Assembly: GCA_031286285.1 (NCBI GenBank)
Contig: JAITUN010000117.1
Span: 1 to 57,892 of the forward strand
Direction: 5' to 3'
Length of the DNA: 57,892 nucleotides
Source: Bacteroidales bacterium
GTDB taxonomy: Bacteria; Bacteroidota; Bacteroidia; Bacteroidales; WCHB1-69
In this document: in pieces, positions 17,450 to 24,890 of the stretch
How the letters are laid out: each line of letters starts with the position of its first letter
How positions within the stretch are numbered: the first letter of the stretch is position 1
Position numbers and translations under genes: made by a program
The notes under the pieces: generated by a model
Database searches by the model: none
Told to the model about the DNA's origin: nothing
Seen by the model: only the letters and a program-made list of their open reading frames with translations

Positions 17450-17584
17450 TTAGTTGCTATCGTTACCTTTTTCGGGGTCTATCATTTTGATAGGCTGAGA
17501 GTAGAGAATTTTATAGAGTTTTGCCCTGATCTTGCGAAACCGCTCGTGCCTGTTGCACAACGCCCGCCAGTTATCTGCTGGCAT
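17450..17584 (-). CDS. Possible 44-aa remnant ORF, unknown
   Basis: ATG at 17584 to TAA at 17450, 44 residues, 42 bp downstream of and co-oriented with the small lipoprotein gene. Its composition is unlike random AT-rich frames (W, H and many R: NWRALCNRHERFRKIRAK), and the local G+C is higher than the surroundings. It may be a fragment of a larger, possibly mobile, gene. No family is recognised and translation is unproven. Confidence 0.3.
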   Translation of the reverse strand: MPADNWRALCNRHERFRKIRAKLYKILYSQPIKMIDPEKGNDSN

Positions 17585-17626
17585 TTGTCCTTATTCCGTA
17601 TCAAAACTTTTACTTCTTCAGCGAAG

Positions 17627-17923
17627 TTATTCTTCGATTTCCCACTTCATATTGTTCCCATCGTAAATTACATTGACGGTATATTTATATTCGCCCCCAT
17701 CTTCGATGGTGGTCAAGAGACCGGAATATTTATTGCCTGACTCATGAACCAATGTAAAATCCTTAATTCTAATCCCCGTTATTCCCTCCTCTTTCCAAGT
17801 TTCCTGCATCGAAATTTTTACTTCTTTAGCAAGTTGTTCGGTAGATAATTTACATGACGAGAACATTGCTACAAACATAATACTTATACAGATGGCCAAA
17901 AAATTATTAATTCTATTCTTCAT
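17627..17923 (-). CDS. Small hypothetical lipoprotein
   Basis: 98 residues. The signal sequence ends at a lipobox (FSSC, Cys at 24), so a lipid-anchored product is expected. The mature part looks like one small alpha+beta fold: a helix (STEQLAKEVKISMQETW), then alternating strands (IRIKDFTLVHESGNKYSGLLTT...EYKYTVNVIYDGNNMKWEIEE). This helix-then-four-strand pattern with a closing NMKWE(I/V) resembles small secreted domains common in Bacteroidetes, but no named function is known to me. Sits in the decayed accessory patch; a -7 box at 18080 could drive it. Confidence 0.65.
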   Translation of the reverse strand: MKNRINNFLAICISIMFVAMFSSCKLSTEQLAKEVKISMQETWKEEGITGIRIKDFTLVHESGNKYSGLLTTIEDGGEYKYTVNVIYDGNNMKWEIEE

Positions 17924-17927
17924 AGTA

Positions 17928-18056
17928 TTATTTGGTATTAACTTTTCCCGCTCTTAATGCTTCGCGAGTGTCTTGCATTTTTTCGTATGATACATTTTTG
18001 GGGACTCCTAAAAATTATTTTTTGATACTTTGATTTTCAAAAAGCAAGGAGTCCAT
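17928..18056 (-). pseudogene. Short ORF with an in-frame stop
   Basis: ATG at 18056 reads 13 codons (MDSLLFENQSIKK), meets TAA, then continues in the same frame for 28 further sense codons (ending MQDTREALRAGKVNTK) to a TAA four bases before the lipoprotein ATG. An exact -7 box lies 24 bp upstream. Either a 42-residue gene broken by a nonsense change or a short leader peptide. The C-terminal wording is vaguely antitoxin-like, which I cannot substantiate. Confidence 0.3.
18002..18054. repeat. Inverted repeat GGACTCCT...AGGAGTCC
   Basis: Perfect 8-bp arms at 18002-18009 and 18047-18054 with a 37-bp AT-rich centre that itself contains internal complementarity. The right arm includes codons 2-3 of the short minus-strand ORF. 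Could be the ends of a tiny mobile relic or an attenuator. Confidence 0.5.
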
Positions 18057-18079
18057 TAAAACCTTTTGAAAAATCGCGA

Positions 18080-18087
18080 CAAAAGTA
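18080..18087 (-). promoter_or_regulatory. -7 box TACTTTTG for the small-lipoprotein locus
   Basis: Exact TAnnTTTG on the minus strand followed by TCGCG, 24 bp before the ATG at 18056. It would transcribe leftward through the short ORF and the lipoprotein gene. Confidence 0.5.
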
Positions 18088-18230
18088 GAATAATTATTTA
18101 ATAATTCAACTCATTTTCCCAAAATCCACCTATCTATCTACCTATCATATAATTATACATTTCTTTTTCATTATTTCTAACAAGTCAAGTCGTACAATTT
18201 GTTCATAATGCACAATTAAGTTTAGGTGCT

Positions 18231-18470
18231 ATGTATGATTATGGATATGGAGTTGAACAAAACTATTCCGAAGCAGCAAAATGGTATAGAAAGAGTATTG
18301 AACAAGGAAATGCAGGTGCTCAAAACAATTTAGGTGTTCTATACCAATATGGTTATGGTGTGCCACAAAGCAGACAAGAAGCTATTAAATGGTATAAAGA
18401 AGCAGCCCGACAGGGAAATGAAACTGCTATTCAAAATTTGAAAAAACTTGGTATAACTTCATATCAATAA
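18231..18470 (+). CDS. Sel1-repeat protein, 5'-truncated remnant
   Basis: 79 residues from the first ATG, holding two Sel1-like repeats (MYDYGYGVEQNYSEAAKWYR; LGVLYQYGYGVPQSRQEAIK). The frame is open upstream to about 18153, and the codons just before the ATG read NAQLSLGA, the normal beginning of the first repeat, without any start codon or signal peptide. So the N-terminus of a longer Sel1 protein has been lost, or replaced by non-coding sequence. Sel1 proteins mediate protein-protein contacts. The following lipoprotein starts 7 bp later. Probably decayed; expression doubtful. Confidence 0.6.
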   Translation: MYDYGYGVEQNYSEAAKWYRKSIEQGNAGAQNNLGVLYQYGYGVPQSRQEAIKWYKEAARQGNETAIQNLKKLGITSYQ

Positions 18471-18477
18471 CTATCTT

Positions 18478-19341
18478 ATGAACACAAACAAACAAATTTT
18501 AGTCGTGATAATTGTAATAGTCTCTATTGTTGCTACAATTATCTTTTCAGGATGTAAAAAAAAGGCAACAGTTAGAGAAACAGAAGTTAAAGTGCTTCCT
18601 GCTGTTCTAATGCTATACGAGCCTACAGGTGCAGGTTATAGTACTATTTTTCAAAATGATGGTACTATATACAATTGGACATCAAGCAACCCAAATATTG
18701 CAACTCTTAAGCAATGGGATAGGAATGTGGATATAAGCCCTCATACCATAGGGGAAACCATTATTACAGGAAAGACAGAAGATGGACGCTTCTATACATC
18801 TCCAACAACTGTAATTGTCAAACCAAATGTAATTGACGGCGATTATGCAACAGAAATTCTATTTTTTTACTATGTATCTAATATAATAGATAAAGATACT
18901 GTAGATAAAGACAAATTGATTACAATAAAATATCTTACAAAAAACAAAATAATATTTTCGATTGACGAAAAATTTCAATTATCACAAACGGAAGTAGAAT
19001 GTCCGATAAAAGTTGATTGTGTTGCTGATGTAATTAAAATCAAAGACACGGTATATACAATTACAAGAGAAAATTTCAAAGGGACAAGTTTTCACCAAAT
19101 AAGACAAGATACAATTAGAGAACAAACATATAAGGCTGTAGGTGAAAGTTTTGTAATTATAGATGGAACACCGTATCCTGTAAACATTGAAGGAGTATTT
19201 ACTATAGATAATTCATCTTCATCTTGGAAAGTTGATATTGATATGATTATAAAGGTTAGTAATGTTTCTATGGAAGAGATTAAACTCAAAGGATACGGAT
19301 ATAAGTTGAAAGAAAGTAGTTATTCATATCAAGTGTGGTGA
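18478..19341 (+). CDS. Hypothetical lipoprotein with a Big2-like Ig domain
   Basis: 287 residues. Signal sequence with lipobox FSGC (Cys at about 23). Residues about 35-110 resemble a bacterial Ig-like (Big2) fold: the wording WTSSNPNIATL followed by a G-x-x-I-I-T-G-K-T-x-D-G turn is characteristic. The remainder (about 120-287) is beta-rich and unrecognised. Starts 7 bp after the Sel1 remnant, so the two may once have formed a unit. Surface or periplasmic location expected. No enzyme motif is visible. Confidence 0.7.
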   Translation: MNTNKQILVVIIVIVSIVATIIFSGCKKKATVRETEVKVLPAVLMLYEPTGAGYSTIFQNDGTIYNWTSSNPNIATLKQWDRNVDISPHTIGETIITGKTEDGRFYTSPTTVIVKPNVIDGDYATEILFFYYVSNIIDKDTVDKDKLITIKYLTKNKIIFSIDEKFQLSQTEVECPIKVDCVADVIKIKDTVYTITRENFKGTSFHQIRQDTIREQTYKAVGESFVIIDGTPYPVNIEGVFTIDNSSSSWKVDIDMIIKVSNVSMEEIKLKGYGYKLKESSYSYQVW

Positions 19342-19996
19342 AAGTGAATATTCAGATTATACGCTTTAGACTTATAAAGACCTCTACCATAGAGTAAAAC
19401 CCTCTATAATAACTGATTTGTTTATTACAAACGAATTTAAAATAGGTTAAGTGTCTATATCTTATAACTTTTGAGGCGAGGGGTAAGAGAGGCATTTTGT
19501 CCATTAGCAGAAAAAGGAGAAGTCTTTAGGCTTTCTCTTTTCTGTTAAAAAAAATATTAACCACTTAAATTAAAATTTAATCATTCAAATTAAAAATGAA
19601 AATATTTTGATGATAGTACCTGATTGCAGCAACCATGCTCAAACACTATCTTTTAATCCTTTTGATAATTTGTGCAGTTATCATTTATGAATAATAGCCT
19701 TTTATTATTAAATTGCTGATATTTTACGAGCGCACAAGACACACGAAAAAGCCCATTTTTGAGCCTTTTGAAAAAATAGAAAAACCCTACAGAATATACA
19801 TAGCCTTTTATACATCAAAATTGGTGCTTCGTTGAGTTCTTTTTTTGGGTAGCACGAGGCAAAATGGCACTAAAAATAGTCCAATTCTGATAAAATTTTC
19901 ATTACTACAAAACATAACAAGCATGAATGAAAATGAATAAGCAGAAATAATATATCTTTACCACCGAATTAAACAATACATCAAATAAGTGTAATT
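19342..19996. other. Gene-free accessory spacer
   Basis: 655 bp with no convincing coding frame on either strand. It holds a degenerate hairpin near 19506-19547 (AGAAAAAGGAGAAG against CTTTCTCTTTTCT) that lacks a T run in the right place. Near 19953-19960 there is a -7-like box (TATCTTTA) 37 bp before the small gene at 19997. The composition and lack of genes suit decayed insertion material. Confidence 0.5.
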
Positions 19997-20149
19997 ATGG
20001 CAATAGCAATTAAAAGTGTTCCTATATTAAAAGGTAAGGCAGCAGAACGTATTGAAAGAATTGCTGCCACTAATTTAAGAAATGCACCTAAAGAAAAGTT
20101 TGTAGTTAGTGCATCTACTAAAAAGATTTTAGCAAACGCAAAGTTCTAA
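19997..20149 (+). CDS. Putative antitoxin-like partner of a GNAT protein
   Basis: 50 residues (MAIAIKSVPILKGKAAERIE...), basic and helical, one base upstream of the GNAT ORF. In Bacteroidetes, small proteins with the opening MAxAIKxVPxLKGxAA regularly precede GNAT acetyltransferases in this arrangement, which resembles TacA/TacT-type toxin-antitoxin pairs. Antitoxin function is inferred from arrangement only. Here it appears intact although its partner is broken. Confidence 0.55.
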   Translation: MAIAIKSVPILKGKAAERIERIAATNLRNAPKEKFVVSASTKKILANAKF

Positions 20150-20150
20150 T

Positions 20151-20625
20151 ATGCTACTCGTAGAGGATTGCACCTTTTATTCCTTAAATCTAATAGACTT
20201 AAACAAGGTTTCGTTTGATTGTAGCAACGAAGACTTAAATGATTTTTTCTTTAATGATAGTTTGAAATATGCTAAAGCATTGTTAGGAAGATTAGGGGTA
20301 AATATTCGCTGCAAAGAGCAACGGCAAGAAAATACACTATCCATTGGCGACCAAACACTAAACTTTATCAAAGAATGGTTTTTAGATGCCAACAACAAAG
20401 ACAGGATGCAGGTTTATTTTAGTAGATGCTTATAATGATACAGTTGTTTGTAATTTTTATCAAAGAAATGGTTTTGACTATGTTTTTTCTACTGAAATAC
20501 AAGAGAAAGAGCATTTTGAGATTACAGACACACGCCCATTGAAAACAAGGTTAATGTTTTACGACCTTATTAATCACAGAAAAACCAATTTATTAAAACC
20601 CTCTGTAAATACAGAGTATAAATAG
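20151..20625 (+). pseudogene. GNAT family N-acetyltransferase, disrupted
   Basis: The first frame opens as a GNAT of the TacT-like group (FDCSNEDLNDFFFNDSLKYAKA), then jumps directly to LLGRLGVN. Family members carry some 40-60 more residues between these points, including the central strands. Reading continues to WFLDANNK, where the frame shifts near 20398-20402; the next frame resumes exactly with TGCRFILVDAYND...FYQRNGFDYVFSTE...PLKTRLMFYDL, the normal GNAT end. So an internal deletion and a one-base frameshift have both destroyed it. The acetyl-CoA loop (R/Q-x-x-G-x-G/A) is missing. A dead toxin next to a surviving antitoxin-like gene. Confidence 0.75.
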
Positions 20626-20684
20626 TTATGTTGTGCAAACGTTGTGCATCAACAATACAAAGCATTGATAATCATTATATATAG

Positions 20685-20768
20685 TGCCCGAAACAAGACT
20701 CGAACTTGCACATCCGTTTGAATACTACACCCTGAATGTAGCGCGTCTACCAATTCCGCCATTCGGGC
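20685..20768 (-). tRNA. tRNA-Leu (CAG)
   Basis: 84-nt cloverleaf with a long variable arm, as expected for Leu. Acceptor GCCCGAA pairs with TTCGGGC; discriminator A; D-arm GGCGGAATTGGTAGACGC; anticodon loop TTCAGGG between CTACA and TGTAG gives anticodon CAG; T-arm GCAAGTTCGAGTCTTGT. CCA is not encoded (CTA follows). Its 3' end faces the decayed accessory patch. Confidence 0.95.
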
Positions 20769-20781
20769 AAAAAATGGGGCG

Positions 20782-20789
20782 CGAAAATA
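20782..20789 (-). promoter_or_regulatory. -7-like box TATTTTCG for tRNA-Leu
   Basis: Minus-strand TAnnTT(C)G followed by CGCCCC, 13 bp before the mature 5' end of tRNA-Leu. Confidence 0.5.
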
Positions 20790-20810
20790 GCAAAATATCA
20801 ATTTGAAAAT

Positions 20811-20833
20811 TAGGAGTTAGGAGTTAGGAGTTA
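20811..20833. repeat. Tandem heptamer array TAGGAGT
   Basis: A little over three copies of TAGGAGT between the gatD-like stop and the tRNA-Leu promoter. Another member of the intergenic array family. Confidence 0.8.
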
Positions 20834-20884
20834 TAAAGGATTGAAGGACTGAAACATTAAATATTAAACATCAACCACTAACCA

Positions 20885-22270
20885 TTACTTTCTTACCTGC
20901 CTTACAAACTCTTCTACTTCAGGGACTCCTCCTTGATACACTAAATATCCGTTATAGGGTTCGCGGTCCGTAATTTCATCGTTAATTGGTGTAAGCATCA
21001 GCTCTTTAACTTCTTCAAAGTCGTGGGTTTGTCCTAATGCCCAACCCAACTTAATGTATGCTACTTCGGGGAGCATGTTGCCAATGGGGACTATACCTTT
21101 TTTCATCATATCTCTTCCTGTATCGTAAACGAACATGTGTACATATCCCCAAATTGTTTGCACGGTCATGTATTGGTGAACACCGGCTGCGTGCGCCCGT
21201 TCAATAGCGGGATACATCTCTTTGTTCACATGTCCCAGTCCGGTGCCTATCCACACAACTCCCTTGTAGCCATTTTCGGTAATGGAGTCTAACATATCGG
21301 GTTTCATTCCCGGATAGTAATAGAGCATAGCAACTCTATCGTCGAAAGTGGGGACTATTTTCACATTTTTATCTCTTCTTCTCGGATTAAAAGTCTCATG
21401 AATAGGTTCTACACCTTTTCTTGTGATTTTTGCGACTGGTGTGTCACCGATAGTTCTGAATGTAGAGCGATAGGAGGAATGCATTTTACGCACACGAGTT
21501 CCTTTGTGCAAAAAACCGTACTCGTCTGAAGTTGGCCCGAACATACACACCAGCACTTCAGCAATATTTCCGTGTCCGGCAGCAGTCATGGCGTGCATGA
21601 GATTTAGTGCCGCATCTGAGCTAGGGCGGTCTGATGAACGTTGCGAGCCTACCAACACTATTGGCACCGGGAGGTTTTGGCACATAAAAGTGAGTGCCGC
21701 TCCTGTATGGTGCAGGGTGTCCGTACCATGTCCTATTACAATACCATCTACCCCTTTTTCAATCTCTTCGCCAATTTTTTTGGCGAGGGCCACATATTGC
21801 TTTGGTCCCATATTTTCTGAGAAAACGGCAAAAATTTTCTCTGTTTCCAAGTTGCAGATTCCTGCCAACTCGGGGACGGCGCCGTACAATTCGCCAGGAG
21901 AGAATGCGGGAATCACAGCGCCCGTTCTGTAGTCTAATCGCGAAGCGATAGTGCCGCCCGTTCCCAACAGTTTTACTTGCGGAAGCCCCGGCGTTTTGGG
22001 AAACTCTTTTTCTGGAATCTTATAATTTGCTTTTTTATACCCCACTTCTTTCATATCGGTTATTGTATCTGTATCAACACCAATATTATAACCTGTGATT
22101 ACTTTCATCACGATGTGTTTATCATCGTCAAATTCGGCTCTTGGTAGGATCGTTCCGTTAAAATCACCTCGCGTGGTTTTCACTTCAGCAGTTCCCCAAA
22201 CACGTACATTGTATTTCTTTAGCAACGCTAAGGCTTCTCCCTTGTAGCCTTGAAAAATATCTTCGCTCAT
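20885..22270 (-). CDS. GatD-like amidohydrolase (Glu-tRNA(Gln) amidotransferase D / asparaginase)
   Basis: 461 residues. Residues about 20-90 form the small beta-barrel that marks archaeal GatD (VRVWGTAEVKTTRGDFNG, HIVMKVITGYNIGVD) and is absent from ordinary asparaginases. An asparaginase-type catalytic domain follows: TGGTIAS (Thr107), HGTDT (Thr183, Asp184), GSQRSSDRPSSDA, and GTRVRKMH (likely catalytic Lys262). In archaea GatD releases ammonia from Gln/Asn for GatE to amidate Glu-tRNA(Gln). No gatE is nearby, so it may act as a free asparaginase/glutaminase. No signal peptide: cytoplasmic. Has its own -7 box at the end of rnpA. Confidence 0.85.
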   Translation of the reverse strand: MSEDIFQGYKGEALALLKKYNVRVWGTAEVKTTRGDFNGTILPRAEFDDDKHIVMKVITGYNIGVDTDTITDMKEVGYKKANYKIPEKEFPKTPGLPQVKLLGTGGTIASRLDYRTGAVIPAFSPGELYGAVPELAGICNLETEKIFAVFSENMGPKQYVALAKKIGEEIEKGVDGIVIGHGTDTLHHTGAALTFMCQNLPVPIVLVGSQRSSDRPSSDAALNLMHAMTAAGHGNIAEVLVCMFGPTSDEYGFLHKGTRVRKMHSSYRSTFRTIGDTPVAKITRKGVEPIHETFNPRRRDKNVKIVPTFDDRVAMLYYYPGMKPDMLDSITENGYKGVVWIGTGLGHVNKEMYPAIERAHAAGVHQYMTVQTIWGYVHMFVYDTGRDMMKKGIVPIGNMLPEVAYIKLGWALGQTHDFEEVKELMLTPINDEITDREPYNGYLVYQGGVPEVEEFVRQVRK

Positions 22271-22290
22271 TATTTTAAAAATTTTAGCCG

Positions 22291-22298
22291 CAAAAATA
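22291..22298 (-). promoter_or_regulatory. -7 box TATTTTTG for the gatD-like gene
   Basis: Exact TAnnTTTG on the minus strand followed by CGGC, 20 bp before the ATG and in the short rnpA-gatD gap. Confidence 0.6.
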
Positions 22299-22304
22299 GA
22301 AAAA

Positions 22305-22712
22305 TTAAGATTTGGTAATAAGTTTTTCTAAAACAAAATTCATATTCTTTTCAATTATACTGTAATCAGATATCTCTTTTCCTACATAAATAAAAAAAAG
22401 TTTCAACTGTTTCTCGTTTTGGAGTAAAAATTGTTCGAAAATTGTTTTATAGTGTAGTCGATATGCTTCTCGCATTCTCCGTTTTATTCTATTTCTTTCA
22501 GTAGCAAGCTTATAAGTTTTTTTTGGGACTACAAAGGCAACGCTTAAAATAGAATGATCGGCATTGATTACAGTAAATGAATAATGACATTTTAGCGGAT
22601 AAGATACAATATATTGGTTATCACGATACAGTGCTTCAATTTCTAAGGAAGATTTTAGTTTATCGTGTTTTCGTAAAGTGAATTTCGAACGATTATCTGC
22701 GACGGGTAGCAT
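22305..22712 (-). CDS. rnpA: Ribonuclease P protein component
   Basis: Protein subunit that helps the RNase P RNA trim tRNA 5' leaders. 135 residues. The family signature is present: ERNRIKRRMREAYR (RNR box) after SVAFVVPKKTYKLAT, and the opening FTLRKHDKLKSSLEIEALY is the usual N-terminus. rpmH is not adjacent; instead the start lies inside the end of hemD (20-bp overlap), an order seen in other Bacteroidetes. Ends just before the gatD-like promoter. Confidence 0.93.
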   Translation of the reverse strand: MLPVADNRSKFTLRKHDKLKSSLEIEALYRDNQYIVSYPLKCHYSFTVINADHSILSVAFVVPKKTYKLATERNRIKRRMREAYRLHYKTIFEQFLLQNEKQLKLFFIYVGKEISDYSIIEKNMNFVLEKLITKS

Positions 22713-23457
22713 ATTCTTTTAATAAGACTTCAAGGGCAGAAGTAATAGTGGGGTGTACTTTTGTAGGCGCTTCCACGTGCAATTCCCAACCCGCATCTTT
22801 TACGGCATTACAGGCTGCTAATCCTACAGCACCAAAAGCCATCTCTTCTTGAACAAAATCGGGATAATTCTCTTGAAATGCAGTAACTCCTGCCGGGCTA
22901 AAGAAAACAATCATGTCGTATTTTGACAAATCAATATTGCTCTTAATATCTGCAGATTCTGTGTTAAAGCAAACGGCTTGAGTATATTGAATGTTGTGTT
23001 TTTCGAAAAATTCAGCAAAATTTGTACCCATAGAACCTGCTCCGCAAGGTATAAGGTAATTATGGGTTCTATTTTTCAACAACAGATCAAAAACATGGGA
23101 TGGATTATTGTTTTTACCAAAAAATATTTTACGTTTACGATAAGGAATATATTTTTGAAGATAATGGGCTGTCATATCGGTCATGCAATAATATTTCATT
23201 TCGTAGGGCATCTCTATTCGCAAATCTTTACACAACATAAAGAACTGATCAATAGTTGTTGTACTTGAAAAAACGATGGCAGTGTGGTCTAAAATATTGA
23301 TTTTTGTTTTACGGAAATCAATACCGTTAATGGTGTGAATCTTGAAAAATTTAAAGAAATCAATAGAAATACAATATTTCTTTTTTAAATCTGCGTATGG
23401 AGATTTTTCAAAATCAGCAGGTGCAACTTGAGAAATAAGAATGTTTCTAATCTTCAT
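22693..23457 (-). CDS. hemD: Uroporphyrinogen-III synthase family protein
   Basis: Closes hydroxymethylbilane to uroporphyrinogen III in tetrapyrrole synthesis. 254 residues from the ATG at 23457 (the frame extends two codons further to a TTG). Two alternating alpha/beta halves are visible. The second has the family pattern: LIPCGAGSMG, VCFNTESA, YDMIVFFSPAGVTAFQENYP, FGAVGLAACNAVKDAGW, APTKVHPTITSALEVLL. HemD is weakly conserved, and here some usual residues are replaced, so activity is probable rather than certain. Overlaps rnpA by 20 bp; other hem genes are not in view. Confidence 0.82.
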   Translation of the reverse strand: MKIRNILISQVAPADFEKSPYADLKKKYCISIDFFKFFKIHTINGIDFRKTKINILDHTAIVFSSTTTIDQFFMLCKDLRIEMPYEMKYYCMTDMTAHYLQKYIPYRKRKIFFGKNNNPSHVFDLLLKNRTHNYLIPCGAGSMGTNFAEFFEKHNIQYTQAVCFNTESADIKSNIDLSKYDMIVFFSPAGVTAFQENYPDFVQEEMAFGAVGLAACNAVKDAGWELHVEAPTKVHPTITSALEVLLKEYATRRR

Positions 23458-23487
23458 TGGCAAAAAAACAATAGGATTTATTTGATT

Positions 23488-24138
23488 TTATATATTAATA
23501 ATAAGTAGTTTAGCAGCAATAATGTAGGGTAGAATTTCAAGGGTGCAAAAATATATAAAAAAATGAATGCGACTTACTCCAACTATGTTTCTTAAAAAGC
23601 GAATAAAAAAAGCTGAGAAAATAATCAAAAACAGAGGCAAATAAACAAATGAAATTATTTCAGGAACACGTGAATACCATGATAAAGGGATAATTATGAC
23701 TAATAGCAGGGAGTTATAAAAACGAAATAAAGCTTTAATATTTGTATATAAATACCTTTGTTCTTGATAGTTAAAAATTAAAGTAAAGTACCATAGAAAA
23801 AGCCATGAGGCGAGGATCAATATTGCAATGATTCCCAATAATAATCCAAAAAGCAACAAAGGTTGTATATTAATTTTATCTAACAATTGGGGTACAAAAA
23901 ATTGGAGAAAAACAAGAGCCAAACAGGGAAATGCAAAAAGATAGAGAAAGATGGAGTAGAGAAAAATGCTTTCATTTGCCAATTTCCCTTCTCTAAGCAA
24001 TTGTTGAAGTTGTCGGGTAGAGAACAATGCCCGCAACATTAACAATGCTTTTCTTTTGTACATAACAAATGATAGAGTTATTAGAAATAGCTCTATCATG
24101 AGACTTAACGTAATAATACTATTCGTATTCAATAGCAA
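23488..24138 (-). CDS. DUF4271 integral membrane protein
   Basis: 216 residues with about six hydrophobic spans, and the early cytoplasmic segment typical of DUF4271 (KALLMLRALFSTRQLQQLLRE) that ends in LLREGKLANES. Homologues occur in Bacteroidetes, often beside hemD, as here (30 bp upstream of it). Function unknown. The frame opens at a TTG (24138) four bases after the preceding stop, which gives a complete first membrane span; the first ATG (24099) would cut it short. I keep the TTG but the start is unsure. Confidence 0.75.
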   Translation of the reverse strand: MLLNTNSIITLSLMIELFLITLSFVMYKRKALLMLRALFSTRQLQQLLREGKLANESIFLYSIFLYLFAFPCLALVFLQFFVPQLLDKINIQPLLLFGLLLGIIAILILASWLFLWYFTLIFNYQEQRYLYTNIKALFRFYNSLLLVIIIPLSWYSRVPEIISFVYLPLFLIIFSAFFIRFLRNIVGVSRIHFFIYFCTLEILPYIIAAKLLIINI

Positions 24139-24141
24139 TAA

Positions 24142-24864
24142 CTATTTTACGATCAACTTTTTGGCAATAGAAATAGTGTTATCGTTTTCAATTGCGTAGA
24201 AATAAACTCCCGCTTTCAAAGCAGTTGCATCAATTGAGATATTGTTTTGGGAGGGATTAAGCGGCAAATTCATTACTGTTGCGCCTACGATATTTTTTAT
24301 GACTAAGCGATTATTGTAATTATCTGCAAGTGTATAGGAGACATTAATAAAAGAATTAGCTGGAGTTGGATTTGGGTACGCAGAAAGAGAGGCAGTAACT
24401 GAACCATTTTCATTAATTCCCAAAGGTTTAATGTTAATATCTAAATAGAGTGTCATCTGATCCTCACTTGTCATAAATTCAAGTTTAAATTGGCACAAAC
24501 CGATATTTCCGTTGGGGAGCAAATGCAATGCGTATTCCATCTGTTCGCCTTCATAAATCGTGTAGTCCATTGCTATATTTTCGCCGGTGTCGTCACAAAC
24601 TCCAAAACATACGTAGGCTTTCATTCCGTCAACTAAAGAAATGTTTGTACGCAATGTTCTCACATCTAATTCAACATCTGTAAGATTTTTAACCATAATG
24701 TTAGTAACAAACTCACCAAAGTCGTCTAAATCTTCTTCAGTAATAGTTGCTGAAATAGTTTCTCCATCGGAATAGGGGGTTCCTCTTGGATCGGTGATTT
24801 GAAAAGATTGTGCATAACTAAATAATGATATGCTGACTAATAATAAGATAAGAAGTTTTTTCAT
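24142..24864 (-). CDS. Secreted protein with T9SS sorting domain
   Basis: 240 residues. Signal peptide (LLILLLVSISLFSYAQ) then a beta-sandwich domain (about 20-150; it has a CFGVC pair and a DINIKPLG end). A type IX C-terminal sorting domain of about 80 residues follows (starts with AYPNP; ends AGVYFYAIENDNTISIAKKLIVK). It should be exported through T9SS and surface-attached or released. The body has no recognised activity. Lies between the Omp28-like gene and DUF4271, 26 bp after the former, in one transcript. Confidence 0.85.
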   Translation of the reverse strand: MKKLLILLLVSISLFSYAQSFQITDPRGTPYSDGETISATITEEDLDDFGEFVTNIMVKNLTDVELDVRTLRTNISLVDGMKAYVCFGVCDDTGENIAMDYTIYEGEQMEYALHLLPNGNIGLCQFKLEFMTSEDQMTLYLDINIKPLGINENGSVTASLSAYPNPTPANSFINVSYTLADNYNNRLVIKNIVGATVMNLPLNPSQNNISIDATALKAGVYFYAIENDNTISIAKKLIVK

Positions 24865-24890
24865 ACGAATATTGTTATTATTAATGAATA

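Noticed and set aside
17472-17545. TPP-riboswitch-like string: TCGGGGT, a short hairpin, GGCTGAGA, then CCTGATCT.
   Set aside because: The spacing between GGCTGAGA and CCTGATCT is about 24 nt instead of about 13, the ACCCG partner strand and the last stem are missing, no thiamine gene lies downstream, and the opposite strand carries a plausible reading frame. An Infernal search with the TPP model would settle it.
19506-19547. Hairpin as a terminator after the Big2-like lipoprotein gene.
   Set aside because: Arms are imperfect and followed by an A run on the plus strand, not T.
20685-20768. tRNA-Leu as an attachment site with a matching direct repeat near 17.4 kb.
   Set aside because: I found no copy of the tRNA 3' end on the far side and no integrase gene.
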